A DNA stretch of 64,000 nt from Desulfosudis oleivorans. Lineage in GTDB: Bacteria; Desulfobacterota; Desulfobacteria; Desulfobacterales; SURF-7. Made by a program: the position numbers and the translations under genes. This document shows positions 42,118 through 53,200 of this stretch, piece after piece (position 1 is the first letter of the stretch; every line of letters begins with the position of its first letter). Location of the stretch: contig DYJD01000027.1 of NCBI GenBank assembly GCA_020723325.1, positions 35,678-99,677 on the forward strand, given 5' to 3'. The notes under the pieces were generated by a model. The model saw only the letters and a list, made by a program, of their open reading frames with translations, made no database searches and had not been told where the DNA came from.

Positions 42118-44391
42118 TCACTCTTCCTTTATGGATTCAGAGTCGGCTTGATTGTTTCGGGTAATAATCGATTTTAATGCTGCAGCGCCGGCGGCGGCAA
42201 CGGCCTGCGGGGTGTTTTCCGGGGGGGTGTTTTGTGCGGCAGCCGGCAGGTCCTGGAAGGGACCTCCCCCTTTCAGGGGCTCCGGGAGATCCACGATCAC
42301 TTTACGATGGGCATAGAAGATTCCTTTGGCGGCCAAGGCTTCGGTGATCAATCGGAAGGCTTCCCGACGGATGATGAAATGCTTGCCGGGTTTGGCCGTG
42401 AACTTAACCCGGAAGGTCATGATGGAGTCCCCCACGCTTCTGATGCCTTGGGAGCGCAAGGGTTTGATGAAATCCGGGCCCAGCTCCTTATCTTCCAGCA
42501 TGGCCTCGCCGACTTTTTTAACGATTTTCCTTACTTTCTCGATATCCGTGCCGTAAGGCAGTTCGATATTGAATTTGACCACAATGCCGCCGCGCATATA
42601 GTTGGTAACAGAGTCCAGGTTGCTGAAGGGGATGATCTGCAACATGCCGCGGTGGTGGCGCAGCTTGATGTTGCGCAGGGTGATGGCTTCCACTACTCCC
42701 GAGGCCTTGCCGGCTTCGATATACTCGCCGATGCGAAAGGCATCATCCCACAGGAAAAAGATGCCGGAAAGCACATCGTGGACCAGTTTTTGGGCGCCAA
42801 AGCCGATGGCCAGACCGATCACACCGGCACCGGCCATGAGCGGCCCGATGTCCACACCAACGGCGGACAATACGATCAAGGCGGTAATGACGATGAGCAT
42901 GGAACCCATAAATTTTTTCAGCATGGGCAGCAGGGTGTAACGGCGATCAGCCGCCGCGGCAAGGCCCCACTCATCGGAGCCGGGCGTGGTTTTATCTGTT
43001 TCCGGAGGCAGGCTTTTCATGAGGCGGGTATTGATGAAGTTTTCCGTGGCCATCCAGAGAATATGGGCCAGAAACAAAGTGACAAAAATGGTGAAAGCCC
43101 CCCGTACAATGGCCTCACCAAAGGGAATCCGGAATTCCCACAGATTGAGCAGCCAGAAGAGCAAGGCCAAAGCCAGAATCCAGCGGACCACCCGGCTTAC
43201 TGCGGCCAGATAGCGACTCTGACTTTCATGGCCAGGTAGATCATCTTCGCTGATGCGATCTTGGCCGTGGCTTTGCTTGAATTTGCCCATGGCGGCTCTG
43301 ACCAACCACTGGCCGGCACGATCCAGGATCAAAAAAATGGGGCCGATCAATAGGCTGATCAGAAAGGCCGACCGGGCATGGGTTTCACTGATGATCAGGT
43401 GGTGGCTCCACAGCAGCCAGATCAGAAGCAGATAACCAAAAGTCAACCAATGCCAGGTGGCCGCGATTTGAGCGTGCAACCATTCCAAACGGGTTTCCGT
43501 GGTTTGCCCATTCCCGAACAGGAAAGCCGTGATGCACTCGCGATGCTTTCCGATCAACACGGCGATGGCGGCAACCAGGCCACTGCCGAAAACAAATCCG
43601 AAAAATTCCACTGTGTATCGCGGTATATTCAAATGACTCAGCTCGGCATAGCAGATATAAGCCACGGCTATATAAGCGATGAATCCGATCACACGTTTGT
43701 ACAAATAAACGGCGGCCGGATCTTTTAATTGCAGCAAACGCAGGGCCGGTTGATCCGGGGCAAACAAGATCACTGCAAAGGCGGCGAAGGTCCTGGCCAG
43801 GAGCACCGGAACCCAGATGCATAAAAAGACATGCCGCGCAAAGGTGGATTGATATCCGGGAGTCAATAGAAAGCAAAGCAAACTGGAACCTGCAAACAGC
43901 GTGACTCCCATGAGATCAAGAAAAAAGCGCAACACCAGTCCACCCAGTTTTTGAAATCCATTCAATCGGGATGTGATTTTGATTTGCTGCCGGAAATTAC
44001 CCGTGCTTTTACGGATAAGGATTTCAACGGCCAGGCCGAAACCAATGGCCGCGAGGGAAAGGGCCAGCAGACCGAGGGCCTGAGCGCCCCCGCCGTCTTC
44101 CGCCAGACCGGCATAGGCGGCCTGCAGATGGCCCGGTATGGCCGGGATGTTTGCCAGGAATTCCTTCAGGCGATGATTGATTTCAGTAAAGGCCGTATCC
44201 AGCCGGGCAAGGTATGAAGAAAACTCCGCGACTTGTCCCTGATCATGGGTGACTGCCCGCCCAAGGCCGATATCCAGACTTTTTTCCACATGCTCATGGG
44301 TGGATAGAGCGGCCACATCACCCGCCATCAGGCGCCACAATAAAACCAGTAGAAACAAGCATCCGCGGTTTTGATGTTTTTTCATATTCAA
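42118..44391 (-). CDS. MscS-family mechanosensitive channel
   Basis: A 757-residue inner-membrane protein. A signal/anchor, about ten membrane helices and the MscS pore region are present: VDIGPLMAGAGVIGLAIGFG, then AQKLVHDVLSGIFFLWDDAF, with the Gly/Ala-packed pore helix and the beta domain RIGEYIEAGKASGVVEAITL. The C-terminal cytoplasmic part (IVVKFNIELPYGTDIEKVRK) and an Ala/Pro-rich tail complete it. It relieves turgor on osmotic downshift by releasing solutes. The large size places it with the YbdG/MscK-like long members. It stands alone on the minus strand. Confidence 0.9.
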   Translation of the reverse strand: MNMKKHQNRGCLFLLVLLWRLMAGDVAALSTHEHVEKSLDIGLGRAVTHDQGQVAEFSSYLARLDTAFTEINHRLKEFLANIPAIPGHLQAAYAGLAEDGGGAQALGLLALSLAAIGFGLAVEILIRKSTGNFRQQIKITSRLNGFQKLGGLVLRFFLDLMGVTLFAGSSLLCFLLTPGYQSTFARHVFLCIWVPVLLARTFAAFAVILFAPDQPALRLLQLKDPAAVYLYKRVIGFIAYIAVAYICYAELSHLNIPRYTVEFFGFVFGSGLVAAIAVLIGKHRECITAFLFGNGQTTETRLEWLHAQIAATWHWLTFGYLLLIWLLWSHHLIISETHARSAFLISLLIGPIFLILDRAGQWLVRAAMGKFKQSHGQDRISEDDLPGHESQSRYLAAVSRVVRWILALALLFWLLNLWEFRIPFGEAIVRGAFTIFVTLFLAHILWMATENFINTRLMKSLPPETDKTTPGSDEWGLAAAADRRYTLLPMLKKFMGSMLIVITALIVLSAVGVDIGPLMAGAGVIGLAIGFGAQKLVHDVLSGIFFLWDDAFRIGEYIEAGKASGVVEAITLRNIKLRHHRGMLQIIPFSNLDSVTNYMRGGIVVKFNIELPYGTDIEKVRKIVKKVGEAMLEDKELGPDFIKPLRSQGIRSVGDSIMTFRVKFTAKPGKHFIIRREAFRLITEALAAKGIFYAHRKVIVDLPEPLKGGGPFQDLPAAAQNTPPENTPQAVAAAGAAALKSIITRNNQADSESIKEE

Positions 44392-44712
44392 ATCCTTTGG
44401 GAAGCCGTTCGCTCATATGGACTCCCTTGAATGTTTTTTCAGTTGACATCACGGGAGCAAAGCAGTTTTATCTGAATAAAAAACCGGCGGGACTTGATTT
44501 GCAAGCCACGGTATTTTGGGGACGATTTTATCCAATTCCGACGTAATAGGCAATAGGTTAGGTGTTTTTCCATCGTGTTTCTTTTTTAAATTTTAAGAAT
44601 GGATTTTGATTTCATGATATGTGCCGAATACTTCTCCTGCAACTACCCATTCCCCAGCTCAACTACGGCCTGAAAACCGGAAACATCCCTCTGGCCGCCG
44701 CCTGTCTAAAGC
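44392..44712. other. Gene-free stretch
   Basis: No credible gene or repeat is seen. A short plus-strand frame at about 44640-44735 (reading LNYGLKTGNIPLAAACLKQA) may be another decayed gene fragment, but it cannot be assigned. Confidence 0.35.
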
Positions 44713-45009
44713 AGGCCAGCACTTTTTGCACGGGAGGTATTGGCGTTTGGCGATCTCATTCGGGAAAAGACACTTGAAGGACAAGAAGAAACCTTCTGGC
44801 TTTTGACCGTGGTTCAAAATGCGATTGTGCTTTGGAATGCACTATCGCTTGAAAACGTATTTAAGAAGGCCGGCAGAACCTATAAAATCCCGGACAAGGA
44901 TCTGAAGCGGATACTCCCGACGATGACCGATCACATTAACTTTATCGGAGAATTCAACCTTGATTTTAAGCGGAAGCCACCCTTTGAGCTAAAGCGCGTG
45001 ATTGGTTGA
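44713..45009 (+). pseudogene. Tn3-family transposase, C-terminal remnant
   Basis: About 98 codons without a valid start, preserving the end of a Tn3-type DDE transposase: FGDLIREKTLEGQEETFWLL, then VVQNAIVLWNALSLENVF, HINFIGEFNLDF and the last residues KPPFELKRVIG. In intact Tn3 transposases this NAI.LWN...HIN..G segment is the extreme C-terminus of a ~1000-residue protein, so more than 90% is missing. The miniature elements at 45621 and 55689 contain the same final codons (KPPFE...IG), linking them to this transposase. Confidence 0.8.
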
Positions 45010-45075
45010 AAACATTCAATAAGCTTATTTGCACTTATTGTGGGCCGAAAATAGTGATGATGCGGGTCGCTACAC

Positions 45076-45507
45076 TTAGGACCCCTTTATAGATTTTTTC
45101 CTTGCCAGATGCCACGTATTCAAGAAGTCTTTTAAAAGGCCTTTTTTGTATGCATAGAAAAAATACCAAAGGCACAGTCCCCAAACGACACCATTAAAAA
45201 CAGGCCGAATTTCTTGAGGAATACGATGTCCTAAGAAAAAAGCACCCGCTATTGCTATAATAGCGGAACATTGGTAAAAAACCGCCAATTTTTTTCCTCT
45301 GTCGAGGAATATGGTGATCAACCCTTCGATTACTAATCCGATAGGAATGCCGATCCACCAGAAAAGACTAGTCGGTTTCGCGCCGAGAAGCATAATTCCT
45401 GCCATGAAAAGCCACAAACATAGGATAAAATACAGGGTATGTTTGAATTCCTGTTGAAAAAGCTTTTTAGATTTTTCTATTTCTTTTTGGTCTTCCATCT
45501 CTCCCAT
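45076..45507 (-). CDS. Small integral membrane protein
   Basis: A 143-residue protein with about four membrane helices (FILCLWLFMAGIMLLGA, FWWIGIPIGLVIEGLITIFL, AVFYQCSAIIAIAGAFFLGH, FNGVVWGLCLWYFFYAYKKG) and a charged N-terminus. GAGGAGG precedes the ATG at 45507; a longer frame to 45549 is not supported by a ribosome site. No family is recognised. It lies between the Tn3 remnant and the first miniature element. Confidence 0.65.
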   Translation of the reverse strand: MGEMEDQKEIEKSKKLFQQEFKHTLYFILCLWLFMAGIMLLGAKPTSLFWWIGIPIGLVIEGLITIFLDRGKKLAVFYQCSAIIAIAGAFFLGHRIPQEIRPVFNGVVWGLCLWYFFYAYKKGLLKDFLNTWHLARKKSIKGS

Positions 45508-45620
45508 GATACCTCCTCGAACCCGGCGGTTATGTCGAAAAATTAACATGACAACAATTTTCTGTTATGAGTTTAAGCTTTTAACCTTACACAGGATTAA
45601 AAAGGAGTCAAGGGAGTTTA

Positions 45621-46064
45621 GGTTCCGTACATCGGAAAGCCCCACAATGATGCAGGACACAACCAATAGATAAATTTGACAATTCCACTCAAATCCTGAT
45701 TTATCGACCGTTTTTTCTTTCTTAAAAACTTTCAATATAAAACATTCAATAAAATATTTTTTATATTGAAAGTTAAAAAGGCATTTCAAAGCCCCGGATG
45801 GCCACCGTAATCATTTGCGCGCAAATATACGATAGCCTCATTACAATTCTGCTGGGCAAGCTTAAGCGAGGGAAAGCCACCCTTTGAAGTCATCCGTCTG
45901 ATTGGGTGAAACATTCAATAAAATATTTTTTATATTGAATGTTTTTTGTTGAAAGTTTTTCCTACTCATTTAATTGGCGGAAAAGGACAAACTTGACAAC
46001 ATTTTCTTTAAATTTGCATCGGTTAAATGTTGCAACAAATGATGCCGTTCCGATGTACGGGACC
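45621..46064. mobile_element. Tn3-derived miniature element (TIME/MITE-like), left copy
   Basis: 444 bases bounded by inverted ends GGTTCCGTACATCGGAA (left) and TTCCGATGTACGGGACC (right). The right end is extended by a GCAACAAATGATGCCG-like sequence, as in Tn3-family ~38-bp ends. The interior holds several ATTCAATAAAATATTTTTTA-type palindromes and the last codons of a Tn3 transposase (KPPFE...LIG, about 45890-45910). An inverted, slightly longer copy is at 55689-56197. There is no intact gene inside. Confidence 0.8.
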
Positions 46065-46170
46065 TGGTAGTGCCGTTGTTGGGGTTACCCCATGTTCTCC
46101 TTTCAGCTTTTTTTGCCCTGGTTGTTAAATTTAGTTATTTAGTAATAACTGAAATGAATTTGAAAAAAAA

Positions 46171-46584
46171 TTATTCCTTATCGGCTTGAGCGATTTGATC
46201 GCGGATTTTTTTCAGTTCCTTTTTCAGTTCCTGTTCATAGCGCCGCAACAGGGTGAGCTTGTCCTCGGCCTTATCGATCTGCGCCTGGCGGGCCTGGCCG
46301 GTCCCCTTGCAGCCGCAGGTACAGACCTGGGAGAGAAGGTCCTTGCAGTTCTCCAATGCTTCCGGCGCGATTTCATAGGGTATCCAGTAGCCTTTGCGCT
46401 CGCTCCGGACCAATCCGGCGTATTTGAGGACTTTCAGATGTTGTGAGACGGCTGAGGGAGTGATCCCCAATGCTTCCGCGATTTCATTAACCCCCAGAGC
46501 CCCTTTTTGCTTCAGAAGCTCGATGATCCTGATGCGGGATTCCACTCCCAAAACTTTAAACAACTCAGCTTGCTTGCTATCCAT
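46171..46584 (-). CDS. ArsR/SmtB-family metal-responsive repressor
   Basis: A 137-residue winged-helix repressor. The HTH is GVNEIAEALGITPSAVSQHL then KVLKYAGLVRSERKGYW, as in ArsR proteins. A cysteine cluster (QVCTCGCKG) after the DNA-binding domain is a candidate metal site, and a charged coiled coil forms the C-terminus. It is divergent from the Czc-type operon. Metal binding should release it from the operator overlapping its own promoter (46602-46619). The metal cannot be read from the sequence; Zn, Cd or Co would match the pump. Confidence 0.88.
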   Translation of the reverse strand: MDSKQAELFKVLGVESRIRIIELLKQKGALGVNEIAEALGITPSAVSQHLKVLKYAGLVRSERKGYWIPYEIAPEALENCKDLLSQVCTCGCKGTGQARQAQIDKAEDKLTLLRRYEQELKKELKKIRDQIAQADKE

Positions 46585-46601
46585 AAGGTGTTTACCTTTT
46601 C

Positions 46602-46643
46602 AGTATTTGCTTAAATACTATTTAAAATTCGAGGTTGTGTCAA
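46602..46643 (-). promoter_or_regulatory. ArsR-gene promoter with operator AGTATTT-GCTT-AAATACT
   Basis: Read on the minus strand, TTGACA (46643-46638), a 17-base spacer and TAGTAT (46620-46615) form a good promoter. The perfect 7-base-arm inverted repeat at 46602-46619 overlaps the -10 box, the usual position for autorepression by an ArsR/SmtB protein. Confidence 0.7.
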
Positions 46644-46845
46644 TCCTTTTTTTGATTTTTTTCTTGACGCCTTTTACCGGGCCATGCTACCAACGCCATT
46701 ATCATCACTTTTTCAGTTGTATCGCAATTTCGAGATATAAGCTCGAAGCATATTGTAAAGGATTTCGCCGGCAGCTACTAAAGTTATCGTTGTTCCTGTT
46801 TTCAGATAGCCGCATGTTCAAATTCGGAGACCGCTAAGGCACTGC

Positions 46846-47265
46846 ATGATTTCTCGTTCAAAGAAAAAACCGCAACTTCTTATCGTGAATTGTATCCTGA
46901 TTATCGCCATTACTACCTCGATGTTTTTTTCCCTTTGTATTGATCAGAATAGAACCGCGCATTGGAAGATTGAATTTAGGGATAATTGCACCGAGTGTCA
47001 GGTACATGATACGAGTTCCTGCCAACTGTCGGAAAATGACGGGGATAAGGATGTATGCCTGGATATTCCGCTGGTTCTTGCCGACAAAATACGTGAGGAA
47101 GATCATTCTTCTCAAATATCATCCTTTTCCATCAATAAGGCGATAAATAATTCGGAATTCATTTCCGTATCGAATCCATTATCTTATAAAAGAATCGAAG
47201 CGGATAAATTGTTATCATCCTTTTTTCACACTTCCCAACTTCGCTCCGTAATTCTCCTCATTTGA
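46846..47265 (+). CDS. Hypothetical exported protein ahead of the Czc-type operon
   Basis: A 139-residue protein with one N-terminal membrane segment (LLIVNCILIIAITTSMFFSL) and an external domain with five cysteines (NCTECQVHDTSSCQ...VCLDI), perhaps a metal site or disulfides. Small anchored proteins in this place, just before czcC, are common in Czc-type loci, but the function is unknown. It has a weak ribosome site. It is separated by 234 bases from czcC, with no clear signal between. Confidence 0.55.
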   Translation: MISRSKKKPQLLIVNCILIIAITTSMFFSLCIDQNRTAHWKIEFRDNCTECQVHDTSSCQLSENDGDKDVCLDIPLVLADKIREEDHSSQISSFSINKAINNSEFISVSNPLSYKRIEADKLLSSFFHTSQLRSVILLI

Positions 47266-47499
47266 TTTTTTAACACCCCCACTTCCATTTTTCCAAGAAC
47301 CGCTAACTGCCTGTCGCAGGATCGCTGATTCGCATTAATGCGCACCCCGGTTTTCTAAGCTTATTCATGCGTAATTCAAAGCGATGCGGTTGCCCGGAAA
47401 TCGTTCCGATATCCGTGCGAGGCTTTGTTTTACCACGTTTCTGTCTTGAGCGAAGTCGTCGCGGTGAATTTGTAACCATTCATCAACCAGGAGTAGTTT

Positions 47500-48786
47500 A
47501 TGTTTGGAAGCATACGAATATTTATTCTTTGTGTTTGTATATCCCTATTTCAGCCGATGACCGTCGCCTCGGTTGAAAATTATTCCGACACATCCAATGG
47601 CAACCCGACCAGCGCCATCACATTGAAGCAAGCCCTGGCATTGGGCCTTTTGCAGAATCCCGAGTTGGCAGCATCTTTTTGGGAGGTGCGTGCGGCGGAA
47701 GCCCGTCTCATACAAGAAGGATTGTTGCCTAATCCTGAAATCGAAGCATCCATGGAAAATTTCGGCGGCAGCAAAGACCTATCGGGATTTGACGGCGCGG
47801 AAACCACCATTCAAATCAAACAGAAGATCGAACTTGGCGGAAAACGCGAAAAAAGAGAACAAGTCGCTGCTTTGGGAAAGAATATCGCCCATTGGGATTA
47901 TGAAAGCAAACGGCTGGATGTGATCGCCGACATATCAAAATCGTTCTGGGACGTGCTGGCCGCCCAGGAGAAATGTACCATCGCCGGGGAAATCAAAGGC
48001 CTGACCGAGAAGGCCTACGACCTGGCGACTGAACGTGTCAAAGCCGGGAAGGCCCCGCCTTTGGAGGAGATCCAATCCCAGGTTGCTGTGACGAGAACCC
48101 GGATCGAATTAGAGCAAGCCAAACGCTCCCTTGAAAGCGCCAGAAAAAAATTGGCTGCGACCTGGGGGGGTCCGCAACCGATATTTGAAAAAGTGGTTGC
48201 CGACATTGTCCCGCTTGCTCCGCCGCCTTCCCTTGAGAATTCCGAGGTGTATTTATCCCAAAATCCGGATTCGGCAAAATGGGATGCGGAAATAGAGAAG
48301 AACCGGGCGCTGGTTGAATCCGCGGACGCGGCCGGTGTTCCCGACCTGACGGTGGGCGCCGGGCCGCGTTTTGACAACCAGTCCAACAGCTCGGCCTTTG
48401 TCATGAGCCTGTCTGTTCCGGTTCCGTTATTCAACCGCAACCAAGGCGGAATAAGAGAGGCGGAGTTCAATCTTGCCCAGGCGCGCGCGAACAAAAAAAC
48501 CGCCATACTGACCACCCAAAAAAACCTGGACCGTGCCTATCAGGATTTATCCGCTTCCTACTTGACCGCCGATGCGCTCAGTAAAGTCGGGATACCGGCG
48601 GCTGAAAGCGCTTTTTCAGCCGCCCTGGAAGGATACCGGGAAGGCAAGCTGGGCTATCTTTCGGTTTTGGAAACCCAACGAACTTTTTTTGAAGTTAAAT
48701 ATCAATATGTCACAGCGCTGGTCGATTATCATAAATCCAAAGCGGACTATGAACGCTTGATCGGGCAGGGTATGACCTTCAACTAA
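47500..48786 (+). CDS. czcC: Outer-membrane efflux factor, CzcC-type
   Basis: A 428-residue TolC-family protein with a signal peptide (SIRIFILCVCISLFQPMTVA). The start NPTSAITLKQALALGLLQNP, then ELAASFWEVRAAEARLIQEG, is the standard opening of CzcC/CnrC proteins, followed by the two coiled-coil halves and the late VPVPLFNRNQGGIREAEFNL block. It forms the outer-membrane exit for the CzcBA pump. AGGAG lies about nine bases before the ATG. The downstream adaptor gene starts 20 bases after the stop. Confidence 0.88.
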   Translation: MFGSIRIFILCVCISLFQPMTVASVENYSDTSNGNPTSAITLKQALALGLLQNPELAASFWEVRAAEARLIQEGLLPNPEIEASMENFGGSKDLSGFDGAETTIQIKQKIELGGKREKREQVAALGKNIAHWDYESKRLDVIADISKSFWDVLAAQEKCTIAGEIKGLTEKAYDLATERVKAGKAPPLEEIQSQVAVTRTRIELEQAKRSLESARKKLAATWGGPQPIFEKVVADIVPLAPPPSLENSEVYLSQNPDSAKWDAEIEKNRALVESADAAGVPDLTVGAGPRFDNQSNSSAFVMSLSVPVPLFNRNQGGIREAEFNLAQARANKKTAILTTQKNLDRAYQDLSASYLTADALSKVGIPAAESAFSAALEGYREGKLGYLSVLETQRTFFEVKYQYVTALVDYHKSKADYERLIGQGMTFN

Positions 48787-48806
48787 TAGGAAAGGAGCAT
48801 ATTATT

Positions 48807-50195
48807 ATGAAAACCGGAAAATATATTACTACGATAGTTGCGCTCATAATTTTCATCGGCGGAGGTATTGCCGCGCTGCACCAACAAGCAGGCTCTTCCA
48901 CAAAAAATGCGGCGGCTGCGGAAATGGCGGAAAAAAGCCATGCCCACGGCGCACAGAAAGTGAACGACGGTTATGAGCAGGATTCCCGGCCCGCTGTCGG
49001 CAATAAAAAAATATCGGATCTTGACCGGAGCTTGGATGAAATTTGGTCGGCCACTTGCGAGCATAAAGTGTTGCAATACACCTGTGATGAATGCCGGTAT
49101 GAATTGGGAGTCGTAAAGCTCTCCGGGAAGCTCTTCCCGAAGGAAGGCCGATCCGGCATTGTTTCAACCGCCATGCCGGCTGAACGGCGCACGGGGAAAC
49201 CACTGTCGCTTACCGGCGAAGTCGCCACCGACGACTTGAATTCCGTCCGGGTTTCCAGTGTTGTGCCGGGCGCGATACGCAAAATCAAAGTGGACATCGG
49301 CAGCCGGGTGTCAAAAGGGGATCTTCTTTTTGAACTTGACAGCACGGAGGCGGCGGAAGCAAAGGCCGATTATTTGAAAAAGGCTTCCGCCATGACTTTG
49401 GCCGTCAAAACAGCCGAACGCGAAACCAGCCTGTTTGCCAAAAAAATATCCGCAGAAGTGGAAGTAATGGAAGCCCGGAACAAGCGGATCGAGGCTGAAA
49501 TCGAGCTGGCCGGCGCCCGCTCCAGGCTTGCCCGCATCGGAATCCCCGAAAAGGAGATCGAAGCGCTCGGCTCAGGAAGCACCGCCGCCGTCAACGGCCT
49601 CCTGCCGGTATATGCGACCATAGACGGCATGGTGCTTGAGCGTTTTGCTAGTCCCGGCGAGCAGGTGGAAGCGGGTCGGGCAATAATGCTGATATCGGAT
49701 ATTTCGAAGGTGTGGATCCGGGCGAATATCCGGGAAACCGATTCGGCCTTGCTGTCGCTGCACAACAGAAGGATTCCCTGTGAGGTGACGGCGCCGGGCG
49801 CGGACGGCAAAACTTATCCGGGCATTCTTGAGGCGGTATCGGGAAAAATGGATGAAGCCACCCGGACCATTCGGGCACGCATCAGCACGGCAAATCCCAA
49901 TGGGCGCTTGAGGCCGGGTATGTTCGTCAATGTTGTCGTGATGACCCAAGGTCCTGCCGTTGCTTTGACGGTTCCGGATGCGGCGCTTCTCAGCGATGAG
50001 GGACGCGATTTTGTGTTTGTTCACAAGGAAGGCGACTACTGGATCAGGCGCCCGGTGGTCGCCGGCGCCTCCTTTGACGGCTATACAGAAATCAAACAGG
50101 GTGTTGACAGGGAACGGATGATAATCGCCGACGGTTCATTTCTTTTGAAATCGGACGTTCTCAGGGCGAAAATGGGCGCGGGTTGCGCGGAATAG
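48807..50195 (+). CDS. czcB: Periplasmic adaptor (membrane fusion protein), CzcB-type
   Basis: A 462-residue adaptor with N-terminal anchor (TTIVALIIFIGGGIAALH), a His-containing linker, and a zinc-finger-like insert CEHKVLQYTCDECRYELGVV, found in a subset of CzcB proteins. Lipoyl and barrel regions follow (GAIRKIKVDIGSRVSKGDLL, YATIDGMVLERFASPGEQVE), with the C-terminal beta domain. It connects CzcA to CzcC and may pass metal to the pump. GAAAGGAG is well placed. The next start is eight bases after its stop. Confidence 0.9.
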   Translation: MKTGKYITTIVALIIFIGGGIAALHQQAGSSTKNAAAAEMAEKSHAHGAQKVNDGYEQDSRPAVGNKKISDLDRSLDEIWSATCEHKVLQYTCDECRYELGVVKLSGKLFPKEGRSGIVSTAMPAERRTGKPLSLTGEVATDDLNSVRVSSVVPGAIRKIKVDIGSRVSKGDLLFELDSTEAAEAKADYLKKASAMTLAVKTAERETSLFAKKISAEVEVMEARNKRIEAEIELAGARSRLARIGIPEKEIEALGSGSTAAVNGLLPVYATIDGMVLERFASPGEQVEAGRAIMLISDISKVWIRANIRETDSALLSLHNRRIPCEVTAPGADGKTYPGILEAVSGKMDEATRTIRARISTANPNGRLRPGMFVNVVVMTQGPAVALTVPDAALLSDEGRDFVFVHKEGDYWIRRPVVAGASFDGYTEIKQGVDRERMIIADGSFLLKSDVLRAKMGAGCAE

Positions 50196-50203
50196 GAGCT
50201 GGT

Positions 50204-53200
50204 ATGAATAAAGCAATCGAGTTGATTCTCAGGTTCCGGTTTTTGGTCTTGGCCCTGACCGGTTTGGTTGTGCTGGGCGGGGTTCTTGCCTGGATGCGGC
50301 TTCCGATCGACGCCTTTCCGGATGTGACCAATGTCCAGGTGATGGTGCTCTCGGAAGCGGCCGGGCTGTCGGCCGCCGACATCGAGCGGCAGGTGACTTA
50401 TCCCATTGAACAACAGATGGGCGGTGTCCCCGGCGTTGTTTCGGTTCGTTCCCTGTCAAAAGCCGGGCTATCCCAGGTGGTGGTGGCTTTTGAGGATGAT
50501 ACGGATATTTATTTCGCCCGGCAGCAGGTGTTTGAGCGTATCCAGGCAGCCCTGCCCAATCTTCCGGCCCAGGTTGCGCCGGAGCTTGGCCCTATCAGCA
50601 CCGGCCTTGGGGAGATTTTTCAGTACACGCTGGAAAGCGATACTCTTTCGCCCATGGAGCTTCGCACCATTCAGGATTTTCTGATATCGCCCCAGCTCAA
50701 ACCCATCAAGGGAGTCAACGAGGTAAACAGTTTCGGCGGATTTGTCCGCCAATACCAGATTCTGGTGAATCCGGATGCGCTGGTCAAATACAACTTGACC
50801 CTTCGGGATGTGGTTGAGACCATGGAGAAAAACAACGCCAATGCCGCGGGCGGCTTTATTGTGCGCGGATGGGAGCAGACCTACATCAGGGGGCTCGGCC
50901 TGTTGTCGGATCTTACCGATATTTCAAATATTGTGATTAAAGTCCATGACGGTGTTCCGATCCATATTCAGGATGTGGCTGAAGTGACAACAGGCCCCCA
51001 GCCCCGGCAGGGCGCGGTGACGCGGGACGGCAAGGGAGAAGCGGTGGCCGGCATGGTCATCATGCTCAGGGGCGAAAATTCAAAGGAGGTGGTCGAAAGG
51101 GTGAAGGCGGCGGTTCCGAAAATCGAAAACAGCCTGCCGAAAGGTGTCCGGATGAATGTTTTTTACGACCGGACGGCCCTGATCCGGGCCTGCATCAAAA
51201 CCGTTATAAACGCGTTGATAGAAGGCGGGGTCTTTGTCATTCTGGTGCTGTTTCTTTTTGTCGCCGAGCTGCGGACCGCGCTGATCGTCGTGGCGTCGCT
51301 GCCCATCACCTTTTTGGCCACGTTTATCATCATGGGTCGGACGGGCGTTGGCGCCAACCTCATGAGCCTCGGGGGACTTGCTTTTTCGGTGGGCATGGTG
51401 GTGGATGCCTCCATTGTCATTGTTGAAAATATCCGGCGGCATTTTGCCGATGACCCGGACCCGAAACGACGGCGGCAGATCGTCGTTGCGGCCGTACAAG
51501 AAGTCGCGCGGCCGGTCTCGTTTTCCATTTTGATCATCGTGATTGTGCTTGTGCCCTTATTCACCCTTCAGGGCATTGAGGGTAAAATGTTCCTGCCGCT
51601 GACGCTGACGATGATTTTTGCCATTCTTGTGTCGCTGGTGACGGCATTGACCATTGTCCCGGTGCTTTCGGAAATGGTGCTGAAACAGGAAAAAGAAAAT
51701 GAGTTCGGGTTTATCCGGAAATTCCATAACGGCTATCTCCGGTTGCTGGCCAAGGCCCGGAAGAAAATGTGGCTGACCCTGGGGTTGTCATGCCTCGGTA
51801 TCGTTGCGGCGATATTGCTGATTTCCCGTATCGGCACGGAGTTTATTCCGAACCTGGATGAGGGCGCCATTGCCGTCAATGTCGTCCGCCTGCCGAATGC
51901 GTCCCTGGAAGGATCACGGGATGTGGCGACCTTTATGGAAAAACTGTTGCTGGCGAATTTCCCTGAAATCGAAACCGTGGTGAGCAAGACCGGCCGCGCC
52001 GAGATTTCCGAGGACCCCATGGGGCCGGAGCAGACCGATGTCTTCATCATGCTCAAGCCTTTTAAACAATGGAAAACAGGCCGGAGCAAACCGGACCTTA
52101 TCGCCGCAATAAACAAGGAACTCTCGGTCATCCCCGGCGTCCGTCTATCATTTTCACAACCCATCGCCCTGCGGGTCAATGAATTGATCTCCGGTGTAAA
52201 AAGCGATCTCGCAGTAAAGGTATATGGCCCGGATCTTGAAAAATTAAAAGAATTTTCAGACCGTATTGCTGGAAAACTGAGCGCCATCCACGGTGCCCGG
52301 GATGTCAAGGTGGAACAGGTCTCCGGCATGGAACAGATCGAGGTCGCCTATAACCGCCGTGAAATGGCCCGCTTTGGAATTAATGTGGTGGACGTCAATT
52401 ATGTTATCGAAACCGCGCTGGCCGGACGCGAAGCCACGCGGGTGGTTGAAGGACAAATGCGCATCGCCGCGGTGGTCAAGTTTCCGGATCATTTTCGGAA
52501 CAGCATTGACGCCCTGGAAGGGATCATGCTTACCGGCGCGGGCGGGGAGCGCGTACCGCTGAAAAGAGTGGCCGATATTTCCTTGGTTGAAGGTCCGGCC
52601 CAGATCACCCGCGAAAAAGGGATGCGCCGGGTTGCGGCCGAGGTCAATATCAGAGGCCGCGATCTGGGCGGTTTTGTCGGGGAAGCCCGGGAAGCGCTGG
52701 CCGATATCGAAAAGGAACTGCCGTCCGGATATTTTCTGGAATACGGAGGCCAGTTTGAAAATCAGCAGCGGGCCATGCAACGGCTTTCCGTGGTGGTTCC
52801 CATTGCGCTGCTGCTGATTCTGCTGCTCCTGTACCTCGCGCTTGGATCCATCCGGGATTCCTTGTTGGTTATATTGAATTTGCCTTTTGCCCTGGTGGGA
52901 GGAATTGTCGCCATATGGGCTTTCGGCATCCACCTGTCCGTATCGGCTGCTGTTTCCTTTATTGTCCTGCTGGGAATCGCGGTTCAAAACGGCGTCGTGC
53001 TGATGGCTTTTTTCCGGCAGCTCCGGCAAAGCGGCAAAAATGTCGCCGAAACAGTTCATATGGGCTGCGATTTGCGTTTCAGGCCGCTGATGATGACGGC
53101 CCTGACCAGCTTTATCGGCCATCTTCCCATGCTCTATGCCACAGGCTCGGGCGCGGATATCCAAAAACCGCTGGCCGTGGTGGTCATGGGTGGGCTGATA

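Noticed and set aside
45565..45789. 74-residue minus-strand frame inside the miniature element
   Set aside because: It overlaps the terminal repeat and AT palindromes and has no ribosome site; it is a by-product of the element.
47367..47576. 69-residue frame overlapping the czcC start
   Set aside because: It has no ribosome site and overlaps a strongly supported gene in another frame.
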